Shown piece after piece: positions 1 through 6,518 of a stretch of DNA of 13,693 nt. The notes beneath the pieces were generated by a model that searched no databases, was not told the DNA's origin, and saw nothing but the letters and a program-made list of their open reading frames with translations. Position numbers and translations under genes: made by a program. The stretch spans positions 1 to 13,693 of the forward strand of contig MFJJ01000004.1 in the NCBI GenBank assembly GCA_001780895.1, given 5' to 3'. The stretch comes from Candidatus Gottesmanbacteria bacterium RIFCSPHIGHO2_01_FULL_46_14. Its GTDB lineage: Bacteria; Patescibacteriota; Microgenomatia; UBA10105; UBA927. How positions within the stretch are numbered: position 1 is the stretch's first letter; the number at the start of each line of letters is the position of its first letter.

Positions 1-42
1 GAGAAAACGGGCCAGCTTTTTTTGCTCCGAAACAAAATCCCT

Positions 43-723
43 TTACTCCCTGAGAAGGTCCGGGCGAAGACTGCCTGTCCGCGTCTTGGCTTGTTGTTTT
101 TTCCAGGACTCAATCTGTTTGTGGTTTCCCGAACGAAGAACTTCTGGGACCTTCCGATCTTTATATACGTCCGGTCGTGTATACTGGGGGTATTCAAGCA
201 ATCCTGAAGAAAACGATTCATCCTCGCTCGTATGTGCGTCACGTAAAACGCCGGGTACCAGTCGCACGATGCTATCGACCAGTATCATGGCCGGGATTTC
301 CCCGCCGCTTAGGATATAGTCGCCAATAGAAATTTGTTCATCGACGAGGCCGCGTATGCGTTCGTCTACGCCTTCGTAATGGCCGCAAACGAGAATAAGG
401 TTGTCAAGTTCAGATAGTTCCTGCGCCTTTTTTTGTGTGTAGGGAATTCCGATAGGGTCAAGTAATATTGTTTTGAACTTTTTATTTGACATTTGAGATT
501 TGACATTTGAAATTGCGCTGTCGATTATGTCGACGCGCATGATCATTCCCTGTCCCCCGCCATAGGGGTGATCGTCCACGGTTTTATACCGGTCGAGCGC
601 AAAGTCCCGTATATTAATAATGTCGAGCGAAACAATTTTTTTCTCTTGTGCGCGTTTGATTATGGAATACTCAAAGGGGCCGGCAAACATTTCGGGGAAG
701 AGCGTGAGGATTTTTATTTGCAT
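43..723 (-). CDS. trmD: tRNA (guanine-N1)-methyltransferase TrmD
   Basis: This enzyme uses S-adenosylmethionine to methylate N1 of G37 next to the anticodon in a subset of tRNAs, which prevents +1 frameshifting. The 226-residue protein has the usual SPOUT/TrmD marks: YGGGQGM (54-60), GHYEGVDERI (114-123), and the trefoil-knot segment SIGDYILSGGEIP (132-144). A C-terminal LLEYPQYTRP motif follows near residue 176. The start ATG overlaps the stop of the upstream KH gene as TAATG, which implies translational coupling. It is the last gene of the operon visible here. Residues of about 72-81 (SNVKSQMSNK) are encoded by a short direct repeat (484-511) that does not look like normal TrmD sequence. 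The length is near the family norm, so the gene is probably functional. Only 42 nt remain downstream, and no terminator is visible there. Confidence 0.97.
   Translation of the reverse strand: MQIKILTLFPEMFAGPFEYSIIKRAQEKKIVSLDIINIRDFALDRYKTVDDHPYGGGQGMIMRVDIIDSAISNVKSQMSNKKFKTILLDPIGIPYTQKKAQELSELDNLILVCGHYEGVDERIRGLVDEQISIGDYILSGGEIPAMILVDSIVRLVPGVLRDAHTSEDESFSSGLLEYPQYTRPDVYKDRKVPEVLRSGNHKQIESWKKQQAKTRTGSLRPDLLRE
484..511. repeat. 14-bp tandem duplication inside trmD
   Basis: Two copies of ATTTGACATTTGA plus one variable base lie at 484-497 and 498-511. They resemble the AT-rich TTTGACATTTGA-type simple repeats often seen between genes in environmental bacterial genomes. Here they are in frame inside trmD and encode about ten residues of a surface linker. 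Confidence 0.7.
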
Positions 724-956
724 TAGGCGTCGTCTAATATGATATCCACATAGGTATTCTTTTTGGCGGCAAGTATCTTAATAAGGTCACGAAGTGCTTT
801 GATAATCCTTCCACTTTTTCCGATGATTTTTCCCATATCTTCAGGGTGGGCGTGCAGAGTCAGAATGGTTTTCCCTTCCCCAACGTCCTCATCGACGGCA
901 ATGGCTTCGGGGTGATCGACAATGCTACTGGCTAGGTACGAAAGCGTATTTTTCAT
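723..956 (-). CDS. khpA: KH-domain RNA-binding protein (KhpA/YlqC family)
   Basis: This is a small single-KH-domain RNA-binding protein of 77 residues. The KH signature is GKIIGKSGRIIKALRDL, with the GXXG loop as GKSG at 46-49. In Firmicutes the homologue sits between rpsP and the rimM/trmD genes, as here, and works with KhpB as an RNA chaperone affecting cell division and cell-wall synthesis; that role is transferred by family and is not shown by the sequence. The start overlaps the rpsP stop by 4 nt (ATGA), and the stop overlaps the trmD start by 1 nt, so the three genes are co-translated. There is no rimM between it and trmD. Confidence 0.93.
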   Translation of the reverse strand: MKNTLSYLASSIVDHPEAIAVDEDVGEGKTILTLHAHPEDMGKIIGKSGRIIKALRDLIKILAAKKNTYVDIILDDA

Positions 957-1186
957 GCGTTGAGATTCAGGAGTTTTTTGACTCCTGGGGTCAGTTGTGC
1001 GCCAAGACCAATCCAGTGATCAATGCGGTCCTTTTGAACAACGAGGTGGGGTGGGGTTACGAGCGGGTTATAGTGCCCTAAGATTTCAATCGAGCGGCCA
1101 TTTCGACGTTTGGCTTCTTCGATAGCAACAATGCGGTACTGCCTCCGATTTTTTGTGCCGGTTTGCGCGAGTCTAATTTTCACCAT
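953..1186 (-). CDS. rpsP: 30S ribosomal protein bS16
   Basis: This is ribosomal protein bS16, a 77-residue component of the small subunit body. It begins MVKIRLAQTGTKNRRQYRIV, which matches the conserved bS16 N-terminus, and includes the typical GHYNPL segment. The first ATG at 1186 is chosen because it begins the conserved N-terminus. There is no Shine-Dalgarno sequence in front of it. Instead a near-consensus promoter ends 6 nt upstream (see 1193-1221), so the mRNA from that promoter may be leaderless. It is followed with a 4-nt overlap by the KH protein gene, and is separated from rnc by only 12 nt. Confidence 0.97.
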   Translation of the reverse strand: MVKIRLAQTGTKNRRQYRIVAIEEAKRRNGRSIEILGHYNPLVTPPHLVVQKDRIDHWIGLGAQLTPGVKKLLNLNA

Positions 1187-1192
1187 ACTATA

Positions 1193-1221
1193 ATTATATC
1201 AAATTTTTCCCATTTTCTCAA
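1193..1221 (-). promoter_or_regulatory. sigma70-type promoter for rpsP-khpA-trmD
   Basis: Read on the minus strand there is a -35 TTGAGA (1216-1221), a 17-nt spacer and a perfect -10 TATAAT (1193-1198). The -10 is preceded by an extended TG motif (TGA-TATAAT). It overlaps the last codons of rnc. The -10 ends exactly 6 nt before the rpsP ATG, so initiation would fall on or next to the A of the start codon. It would give extra transcription of bS16, the KH protein and trmD independently of the upstream operon. This is motif-based; no transcript data are available. Confidence 0.6.
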
Positions 1222-1885
1222 GCGCATGAAGAGCGGCCTGTTGCTCCGCTTCTTGTTTTGATCTTCCCGTGCCGCTGCCTAATATCGCCTCTCCTGCCGT
1301 TGCCTCTATCCAGAACGTTTTTGCGTGATCCGGCCCTTCGCTTTTGGTAACGCGATACGTTGGAGAATTTTTTGATTCTTCCTGAATGATTTCCTGGAGA
1401 TAACTTTTAAAATCAATATAGGACTTTTTTTCGATTATCTGTTCTGTTCGAGGAAAGACATGTGCTTCGACAAATGTTCGTGCTGTCTCTATCCCCCCGT
1501 CCAGGAATATGGCCCCCAAGAGCGCTTCAAATGTGTCGGCGAGCAGCGATGGGTTGGTCCGACCGCCTGATTCTTCTTCTCCATGCGATAATAACAGAAG
1601 GCCGCCGAGCCCAAGTTCTGTGGCGATATCAGCAAGACTCCGGGTTTTGACAAGACTCGAGCGAATATTGGTAAGCGTCCCTTCCGGAAAATCCGGAAAC
1701 GTTTTGTACAGATAATGGGAAGTAAGAAAAGAGAGTACTGCATCTCCCAAAAATTCCAGGCGTTCGTTTGAAACGGGAGCGTCCCGCGATTCATTGAGAT
1801 ACGAGCGGTGGGCAAACGCTTGTCGTAAAAGTTTAAGATCTGTAAAGGTAATGCCCAGGTTTTTTTGTAAATCTTCAAAGGTCAT
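1199..1885 (-). CDS. rnc: Ribonuclease III
   Basis: This is a double-strand-specific endoribonuclease that processes rRNA precursors and structured mRNAs. The 228 residues carry both expected domains. The N-terminal RNase III domain has the signature NERLEFLGDAVL (40-51), with metal-binding E44 and D48, and the second acidic pair D117/E120 in LADTFEALLGAIFLDGG. A C-terminal dsRNA-binding domain (about 158-226) ends GRSKQEAEQQAALHALEKM. All catalytic acidic residues are present. The start overlaps the nusB stop by 4 nt, so the two genes are coupled. Confidence 0.97.
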   Translation of the reverse strand: MTFEDLQKNLGITFTDLKLLRQAFAHRSYLNESRDAPVSNERLEFLGDAVLSFLTSHYLYKTFPDFPEGTLTNIRSSLVKTRSLADIATELGLGGLLLLSHGEEESGGRTNPSLLADTFEALLGAIFLDGGIETARTFVEAHVFPRTEQIIEKKSYIDFKSYLQEIIQEESKNSPTYRVTKSEGPDHAKTFWIEATAGEAILGSGTGRSKQEAEQQAALHALEKMGKI

Positions 1886-2235
1886 ATTTTTAATATAGTA
1901 CCCAGTACGCCGTTAATGAATTTTGAACTGTTATCGTTGCCATACGTTTTGGCCAGTTCGATGGCTTCATCGATGATGACTTTGGGTGGGACCTGTTTTT
2001 CTACAACCATTTCATAGGCGGCCAGGCGCAATATTGCAAGGTCTATTTTGGCGATTTTGGGTAGCGGCCATTCAGGCGCTGCGCTCTCGATAATTTTGTC
2101 TAAGGACGATTTGCAATGATCGAGGATCATGTGTGCTTCGGTATCGGTGGCAGCACTGCTTTGAAAGCTCTGGGCGAATAATTGCTCAACGATACGGATC
2201 CGGCGCAAATGCCTGGGGTCTTGGGAGGTCTTCAT
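1882..2235 (-). CDS. nusB: Transcription antitermination factor NusB
   Basis: NusB pairs with ribosomal protein S10 on boxA RNA to support antitermination of rRNA operons. The 117-residue protein is slightly short for the family but has the typical N-terminus (RRIRIVEQLFAQSF) and the C-terminal segment VPPKVIIDEAIELAKTYG, followed by KFINGVLGTI. These are the conserved NusB helices. Its start directly abuts the rpmF stop, and its stop overlaps the rnc start by 4 nt. The grouping of nusB, rnc, rpmF and rpsP makes this a ribosome-biogenesis operon. Confidence 0.93.
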   Translation of the reverse strand: MKTSQDPRHLRRIRIVEQLFAQSFQSSAATDTEAHMILDHCKSSLDKIIESAAPEWPLPKIAKIDLAILRLAAYEMVVEKQVPPKVIIDEAIELAKTYGNDNSSKFINGVLGTILKI

Positions 2236-2430
2236 TTACTTTTTTGCCTTTGCTTTCTGTTTTACTACTTCGCGTCCATCGTAATAGCCGCAGTTTTTAC
2301 AGACCCGGTGAGGAGTGCGCATGGCATGGCAATTGGGGCATGTAGCCAAAGTTGGAAGACCCAGGTGAATGCTCGCTTTTCGTTTGCCGCCACGTCTGGT
2401 TGAATGTCGTCTTTTTGGTAATGGAGCCAT
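2236..2430 (-). CDS. rpmF: 50S ribosomal protein bL32
   Basis: This is ribosomal protein bL32, 64 residues when started at the ATG at 2430 (MAPLPKRRHSTRRGGKRKAS). This is preferred to any upstream start because it restores the conserved basic N-terminus; an upstream start would overlap recG. It is the zinc-ribbon form, with C31-P-N-C34 and C44-K-N-C47. The C-terminus is lysine-rich. It lies 4 nt after the recG stop and abuts nusB. Confidence 0.96.
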   Translation of the reverse strand: MAPLPKRRHSTRRGGKRKASIHLGLPTLATCPNCHAMRTPHRVCKNCGYYDGREVVKQKAKAKK

Positions 2431-2434
2431 ACAA

Positions 2435-4417
2435 TTAGTCCTGTACAGTGCCCAGTATACCTTTTTTGAGTGCATTTCTCAAGTCACTAAACCGGTCGAG
2501 GTTGGGTAAAATTTCTTCCGCCGCTTTTTGCGTCTGGGCAATGAGCGTTGTGTCGGAAAGTGTGGCAATTCGAAGTGAGGGGAGTCCATGTTGACGGGTA
2601 CCGGTCATATCGCCCGGGCCTCTCAGTTTCAAGTCTATTTCAGCAAGCTCCGGTCCGCTAAATACAGTCTCTAAAGCTTTGAGGCGTTGGGTGATCTTCT
2701 CGCTCTCATTATCGGTAAAGAGCAGGCAATAAGACTCGATCGTCCCCCGACCGACGCGGCCACGAAGTTGGTGAAGTTGGGATAATCCAAAACGCTCCGC
2801 ACCTTCGATCATCATGATGGTGGCGTTGGGAATATCAATGCCCACTTCTACGACTGGGGTGGCGACCAAAATGTCAGTTTTGCCATGTCTAAATTCCGAA
2901 AGCACCTTATCTTTTCCACCAGTCTTCATGCGGCCATGAAGAAGTCCTAATGATAACGAGTGAAATATATCTTTTAACTTTTTAAATTCAGTAGTGACTG
3001 CCCGAACAGTCGAGAGCGTCTCGGATTCTTCGATAAATGGGCAAATGATAAATGCCTGCGTACCGGTTTTCTCTATTTGTTCGGATATCCACTGGTACGC
3101 TTTTTCCCGTTTTTCTTTTGGGGTCAACCAGGTTTTGATTTTTTTCCTTCCGGAAGGCAATGTTGATAAAACAGATATATCGATATTTGAAAATAATACT
3201 TTGGCCATCGTCCGGGGTATCGGTGTTGCTGTCATTGTAAGGAGGTGCGGTGTTGGTTTGATACTCGTGAGAGTTCCGCGCTGACGGACTCCAAAACGGT
3301 GCTGTTCGTCGACAATAACGAGTCCAATAGTCGGAATAGTTGCGAGTGTATTGAGGAGGGCGTGTGTGCCAATATAGATTCCGGTGTCACCCAGGTCTTT
3401 TGAAGAACCGGTAACCAAATGAGGCTTCAAGCCGAGCGCGCTGATCGTTTCGTGGTGTTGTTTTGCCAGTATTTCTGTCGGTGCCATCAGAAGCGAAGAG
3501 TTGCCGTTCCGAAGCGCAATATACATAGCAAGCGCAGCAACGACGGTTTTTCCTGAACCCACGTCGCCAACGAGGAGTCGGTTCATCGGAATATTCTTTC
3601 CCACGTCGCGTGTAATATCTTCGATCGCTTTTTTCTGATCAGTGGTCAAGACAAACGGAAGCGTTTCGATTATCGAAATCAGGTCATGTTGTTGGACAGT
3701 AAGAGGGATAGCGTGCATAGTTTTTTCCCACGTCGCCCGATCAAGTTTTGCTTTGAGCTGCCAGAGAAGAAGTTCGTCAAACCCGAGGCGTTTTCTGGCA
3801 ATCTCAGTTTCGGCAATTTTTTTTGGAAAATGAATAGTCCCAAGCGCTTCGGATAAACCGAGAAGGTCGTATTTTTTTCGAATATCCTCTGGAAGCGATT
3901 CAGGTATATCAAGAGTTTCTAAAAGAAACGCAATCCGGCCTCGTAACCACTTGGACGAGACGCCTTCTGTCTCGGGATATACTGGCACCAGACGGCCTGT
4001 GTGAAGAGTAGTGCCGATTTCGTACTCCGGTGAGATCATTGTTTTATCTCGCCCAAACCAATCGATTTTGCCCGATAAGCTCACACGATCTCCCGCTGTA
4101 AAGACTCTCGAGAGAAAGAGTTGATTAAACCAGATAACAGATAGAGAACCGGAATCGTCGGATATGATTGTCCGCTGGATTTTTTTCCCGGTTTTCGTGA
4201 ATATATTGGTAATACCCGAAATCGTCCCCGAGATCGTCACTACCTCTCCGGGTTGCGCAGAAGCAACTGGGACGGTGAGAGAAAAATCGTTGTAGCGAAA
4301 TGGTACGTGACAGAGAAGATCCTTGACTATTTTAATATCCAGGTTTTCGAGACGTTTGGCCATCGCCGGACCCACCCGCGGTACGTATTGTACTGGACTA
4401 TCGAGCGTAAGATTCAT
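2435..4417 (-). CDS. recG: ATP-dependent DNA helicase RecG
   Basis: RecG is a DNA translocase that remodels stalled replication forks and branch-migrates Holliday junctions. With the ATG at 4417 the protein has 660 residues, a little shorter than classical RecG. The N-terminal wedge/OB region (about 60-135) is followed by Walker A GDVGSGKT (284-291), the DEQH box (370-373), TATPIPRTMA, and motif VI QLRGRVGRG (550-558). A TTG at 4495 would add 26 residues (MENFSRCRFACAH...). I reject it because that stretch does not resemble RecG and is read in another frame by a better small gene. The ATG overlaps the stop of that small gene as ATGA, which supports coupling. Confidence 0.96.
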   Translation of the reverse strand: MNLTLDSPVQYVPRVGPAMAKRLENLDIKIVKDLLCHVPFRYNDFSLTVPVASAQPGEVVTISGTISGITNIFTKTGKKIQRTIISDDSGSLSVIWFNQLFLSRVFTAGDRVSLSGKIDWFGRDKTMISPEYEIGTTLHTGRLVPVYPETEGVSSKWLRGRIAFLLETLDIPESLPEDIRKKYDLLGLSEALGTIHFPKKIAETEIARKRLGFDELLLWQLKAKLDRATWEKTMHAIPLTVQQHDLISIIETLPFVLTTDQKKAIEDITRDVGKNIPMNRLLVGDVGSGKTVVAALAMYIALRNGNSSLLMAPTEILAKQHHETISALGLKPHLVTGSSKDLGDTGIYIGTHALLNTLATIPTIGLVIVDEQHRFGVRQRGTLTSIKPTPHLLTMTATPIPRTMAKVLFSNIDISVLSTLPSGRKKIKTWLTPKEKREKAYQWISEQIEKTGTQAFIICPFIEESETLSTVRAVTTEFKKLKDIFHSLSLGLLHGRMKTGGKDKVLSEFRHGKTDILVATPVVEVGIDIPNATIMMIEGAERFGLSQLHQLRGRVGRGTIESYCLLFTDNESEKITQRLKALETVFSGPELAEIDLKLRGPGDMTGTRQHGLPSLRIATLSDTTLIAQTQKAAEEILPNLDRFSDLRNALKKGILGTVQD

Positions 4418-4524
4418 TGCAAGCCGCCGTAGAAAAGTGGCAGAAGGGACGTAGCAATGAGCGCAAGCGAAGCGACACCGACTAAAATTTTCCAAACCAA
4501 CTCGTGACGCCTAAAAAAGTTCAT
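4414..4524 (-). CDS. 36-residue single-pass membrane miniprotein, unknown function
   Basis: This small open reading frame encodes MNFFRRHELVWK, then a hydrophobic helix (ILVGVASLALIATSLLPLF), then YGGLQ and a stop. The basic N-terminus followed by about 19 apolar residues predicts one membrane helix with the N-terminus inside, or an uncleaved signal anchor. Its ATG overlaps the tyrS stop (ATATGA), and its TGA overlaps the recG ATG (ATGA). It therefore exactly fills the gap between the two genes and is well placed to be translated by coupling on both sides. I do not recognise a family. The double overlap and the clean transmembrane pattern argue that it is real, despite its length. Confidence 0.7.
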   Translation of the reverse strand: MNFFRRHELVWKILVGVASLALIATSLLPLFYGGLQ

Positions 4525-5666
4525 ATAATTTTGATAAATTTTTTCTTTCCGACTTTTACCATGTCACCGGGTTTTACTTCCATATCAGTATCCACCCTTT
4601 CATTATTGAGGTCAATTGCACCTTGTTCAAATAGGCGTTTGCCTTCAGATCTACTTACTCCTAATGCATCCAGTAGTCGCGTGGCGTTTATCTCCAGAGC
4701 ACTTGCTGATTCTGTTTCGCCCTTCTGATGTACAGCTTCGAATTCTTCCTGGGCCTTACCTGCGGCTTGTTTGTCGTGTAGCTCCAAGACTAAATGATAG
4801 GCCAACTCTTTTTTTAGTTTCATTGGATTTTTTCCATCTTTTAATCTCTGATTTACGTTAGAGATTTCATCCATGGATACATTCGTTGCTAGGGTGAAGT
4901 ATTGAACGATCAATTCATCACGGAGCGACATAACCTTCCCGTATATTTCGTTGGGGGAATCGGTCAACCAGATTGCGTTATTCCACGTTTTGCTCATTTT
5001 TCGGCCGTCAGTACCTTCAAGAAAACCATTGGCGATAATAAACGATTCTTTATGTCGCAAATTTTTTTGGAATACCCTTCCCGCCTGCATATTAAATGTT
5101 TGATCGGTTCCTCCAAGCTGGATATCGGTGTCCATGAAGTAGCTATCGTACCCCTGCATAACCGGATAGAAAAGCTCATGGAGTCCAACTTTTTTGCTTT
5201 CCGCAAGTCTTTTTTTGATGAGTTCCCGCCCGACAAAGTCGCCTGCTGAGAAATGCTGACAAAGTTTAATAATATCAGCAAATTTTAAATCCTTGAGCCA
5301 TTCGCTATTGAAGTGAACTTTTACTTTTGAAAAATCTAGGACTTTTTGGGCTTGGCTTTTGTATGTTTGAAAATTTGCTTGAATTTGTTCGCTCGTAAGA
5401 ACTGGTCGCTCTGATTCTTTATCTGAAGTATCGCCAATTAAGGCGGTAAAATCACCGATAAGAAACGTGACGGTATGGCCGAGCTGGGCAAACGCATTGA
5501 GCTTTCGCAGCGGCACTGCGTGTCCGATGTGAATTTGAGTAGCTGTTGGATCGATACCCAAGTAAATATTGAGCTTTTTGCCGCTGGCCAAAAGCGCCCG
5601 AAGCTTTTCCTTATTGGGAATGATATTCTCAACACCTCTGGTTAATAATTCCTCGATTGGATCCAT
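4521..5666 (-). CDS. tyrS: Tyrosyl-tRNA synthetase (TyrZ-type)
   Basis: This cytoplasmic enzyme activates tyrosine with ATP and charges tRNA-Tyr. The 381-residue protein has the class Ic Rossmann domain with HIGH at 46-49 (GIDPTATQIHIGHAV). A tyrosine-pocket region contains YPVMQGYDSYFMDTDIQLGG, and KMSKT lies at 223-227. A C-terminal S4-like RNA-binding domain covers about residues 325-381. The HIGH/KMSK combination resembles the TyrZ rather than the classical E. coli TyrS subtype. The start ATG at 5666 has no obvious Shine-Dalgarno sequence, unlike the truncated tyrS start at 6505. The first 37 nt are almost identical to that remnant. Its stop overlaps the start of the 36-aa miniprotein gene. 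It lies 21 nt behind the HEPN gene. Confidence 0.97.
   Translation of the reverse strand: MDPIEELLTRGVENIIPNKEKLRALLASGKKLNIYLGIDPTATQIHIGHAVPLRKLNAFAQLGHTVTFLIGDFTALIGDTSDKESERPVLTSEQIQANFQTYKSQAQKVLDFSKVKVHFNSEWLKDLKFADIIKLCQHFSAGDFVGRELIKKRLAESKKVGLHELFYPVMQGYDSYFMDTDIQLGGTDQTFNMQAGRVFQKNLRHKESFIIANGFLEGTDGRKMSKTWNNAIWLTDSPNEIYGKVMSLRDELIVQYFTLATNVSMDEISNVNQRLKDGKNPMKLKKELAYHLVLELHDKQAAGKAQEEFEAVHQKGETESASALEINATRLLDALGVSRSEGKRLFEQGAIDLNNERVDTDMEVKPGDMVKVGKKKFIKII
5630..5666 (-). repeat. Direct repeat copy 1: 5' end of intact tyrS
   Basis: These 37 nt at the start of intact tyrS match 6469-6505 in the same orientation at 35 of 37 positions. The two copies bracket the HEPN and MNT genes. 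Upstream and downstream of the match the sequences diverge. The pair reads as either a recombination scar or a duplication of the tyrS 5' end. Confidence 0.8.
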
Positions 5667-5686
5667 ATATCTTATTTACGAATATA

Positions 5687-6088
5687 TTAGCGAAGACGAT
5701 CTTTTACAAATGCTAATATTTTTTCAGCTGCCCGGATTGCTTCTGTGGCATCTTCTCGACCGTATAATTCTTCCGGACCGCCATATTGTCCCGGATAACG
5801 CGTCGTAATGTAATATTTATCTAACTCACGCGCATCTGATTCTATCGCGGAAGTATCGATTTTTATGGTTTTCAAAATGGTTATGAGCTGATCTAAGCTA
5901 TGAATTTTGGGAGGTACTTTTCCGTTTTCCAACAATAAAGCTTTCAGAGCTTTTTCCGCCACCTGTTGCGAGGCATAACAGGCGGAAACGTGAATTTTTC
6001 CCTCTCGCTGCCACTTCGCTGATTTTAAATCGTATTCTGCAAATGCAAGCCACGTCTTCACGTCGCTGGTAAAATTATCTTTTTTCAT
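5687..6088 (-). CDS. HEPN-domain protein paired with MNT
   Basis: This 133-residue all-helical protein is of the HEPN family (PF05168 type). Its hallmark helices are WLAFAEYDLKSA (13-24) and ACYASQQVAEKALKALLL (36-53). The segment DKYYITTRYP is typical of this subgroup. HEPN proteins next to MNT nucleotidyltransferases are often toxin RNases or substrate-binding partners. The RX4HXY catalytic motif of the well-studied HepT toxins is not seen. An RX4H (REGKIH, 28-33) occurs between the first helices, at an unusual place, and may be coincidental. Its start lies inside the end of the MNT gene (14-nt overlap), so the two are co-translated. Toxin activity is therefore only possible, not shown. Confidence 0.88.
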   Translation of the reverse strand: MKKDNFTSDVKTWLAFAEYDLKSAKWQREGKIHVSACYASQQVAEKALKALLLENGKVPPKIHSLDQLITILKTIKIDTSAIESDARELDKYYITTRYPGQYGGPEELYGREDATEAIRAAEKILAFVKDRLR

Positions 6089-6392
6089 AGATGACCTTAC
6101 CGTGTTTTAGTACTTCTTGCGTGATGAAGAATCTATTCTGGCTTATTGCCTGCTGAAGCTCTTCCGGAGTTACGATTTGAGCTTCGATGTGCGGAATACT
6201 CCCCCAGACAGATCGTAACACCTGGGAAACTCTTTCTGTTGGTTTTTTTTGGGTTTTTTGGATAACTAATACATCGACATCGCTATCAGGATCAGGATTT
6301 CCTTTGGCGTATGAGCCGAAAAGAATAATTTTTTCTGGCTTCAGATGTTTAAATTTATTTATAATAGAAGTTGTGTCGATTTGCATATTCAT
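6075..6392 (-). CDS. Minimal nucleotidyltransferase (MNT) domain protein
   Basis: This is a polymerase-beta-like minimal nucleotidyltransferase of about 105 residues. The catalytic pattern GSX10DXD is complete: G26-S27 in ILFGSYAKG and D38-V-D40 in DSDVDVLV. In MNT/HEPN systems this partner can act as an antitoxin that adds AMP to its HEPN toxin; here that is inference from the family. Two starts are possible, ATG 6392 and ATG 6386. The GGAAG sits 8-9 nt before the second, while a -10-like TAGAAT sits 6 nt before the first, so the choice depends on whether the transcript is leaderless. It overlaps the HEPN gene by 14 nt. Confidence 0.9.
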   Translation of the reverse strand: MNMQIDTTSIINKFKHLKPEKIILFGSYAKGNPDPDSDVDVLVIQKTQKKPTERVSQVLRSVWGSIPHIEAQIVTPEELQQAISQNRFFITQEVLKHGKVIYEKR

Positions 6393-6398
6393 TCTTCC

Positions 6399-6428
6399 AT
6401 TCTAACAAAACTCATTGCCGTTGGTTAA
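6399..6428 (-). promoter_or_regulatory. Putative promoter of the MNT/HEPN pair
   Basis: On the minus strand a -10 TAGAAT (6399-6404) is preceded by an extended TGT and, 18 nt further up, by a weak -35 TTAACC (6423-6428) that overlaps the stop of the tyrS remnant. The -10 is followed by exactly 6 nt and then the ATG at 6392, the same spacing as before rpsP and the penicillin-binding protein gene. It would let MNT, HEPN and tyrS be transcribed without passing the T-box. Motif evidence only. Confidence 0.4.
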
Positions 6429-6505
6429 CTCACCTTCTCCAGCGCCTCGCGGCTCGGGTAAATTTTATCAACACCTCTGGTTAATAATTCCTCAATTGCA
6501 TCCAT
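6425..6505 (-). pseudogene. tyrS 5' remnant (26 codons)
   Basis: A good ribosome-binding site (AAAGGA, 6 nt before the ATG) precedes a frame that reads MDAIEELLTRGVDKIYPSRE followed by ALEKVS and a TAA stop. This is plainly the N-terminus of a tyrosyl-tRNA synthetase, close to but distinct from the intact protein's MDPIEELLTRGVENIIPNKE. Homology ends near 6431, before the HIGH motif, so it cannot be an active enzyme. It starts 13 nt after the aminotransferase stop, as the next cistron of the T-box operon. I read it as what is left of the tyrS originally served by the T-box. Confidence 0.85.
6469..6505 (-). repeat. Direct repeat copy 2: 5' end of tyrS remnant
   Basis: This is the partner of 5630-5666, with 35 of 37 identical bases including an uninterrupted 25-nt block. 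The repeats are 839 nt apart and flank the MNT/HEPN pair. Confidence 0.8.
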
Positions 6506-6518
6506 AGAATTTCCTTTA

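Noticed and set aside
1..42. Possible start of another gene after trmD (TTG followed by FRSKKSWPVF)
   Set aside because: Only about a dozen codons are visible before the window edge, with a non-ATG start; too little to call.
1489..1878. Alternative long minus-strand frame inside rnc
   Set aside because: It is a shadow of RNase III in another frame; the rnc frame carries all catalytic motifs.
4418..4495. Upstream TTG start giving RecG 26 extra residues
   Set aside because: The added residues do not resemble RecG, the start is TTG, and the same bases are better explained by the 36-aa membrane frame.
5990..6007. RX4H (REGKIH) in the HEPN protein as an RNase active site
   Set aside because: It lies between the first two helices rather than at the usual HEPN active-site position and lacks the following XY; likely coincidental.
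5630..6505. The paired tyrS 5' ends as attachment sites of an integrating element
   Set aside because: No integrase or other mobility gene lies between them, and the copies differ in base sequence and diverge outside 37 nt; recombination between tyrS alleles is simpler.
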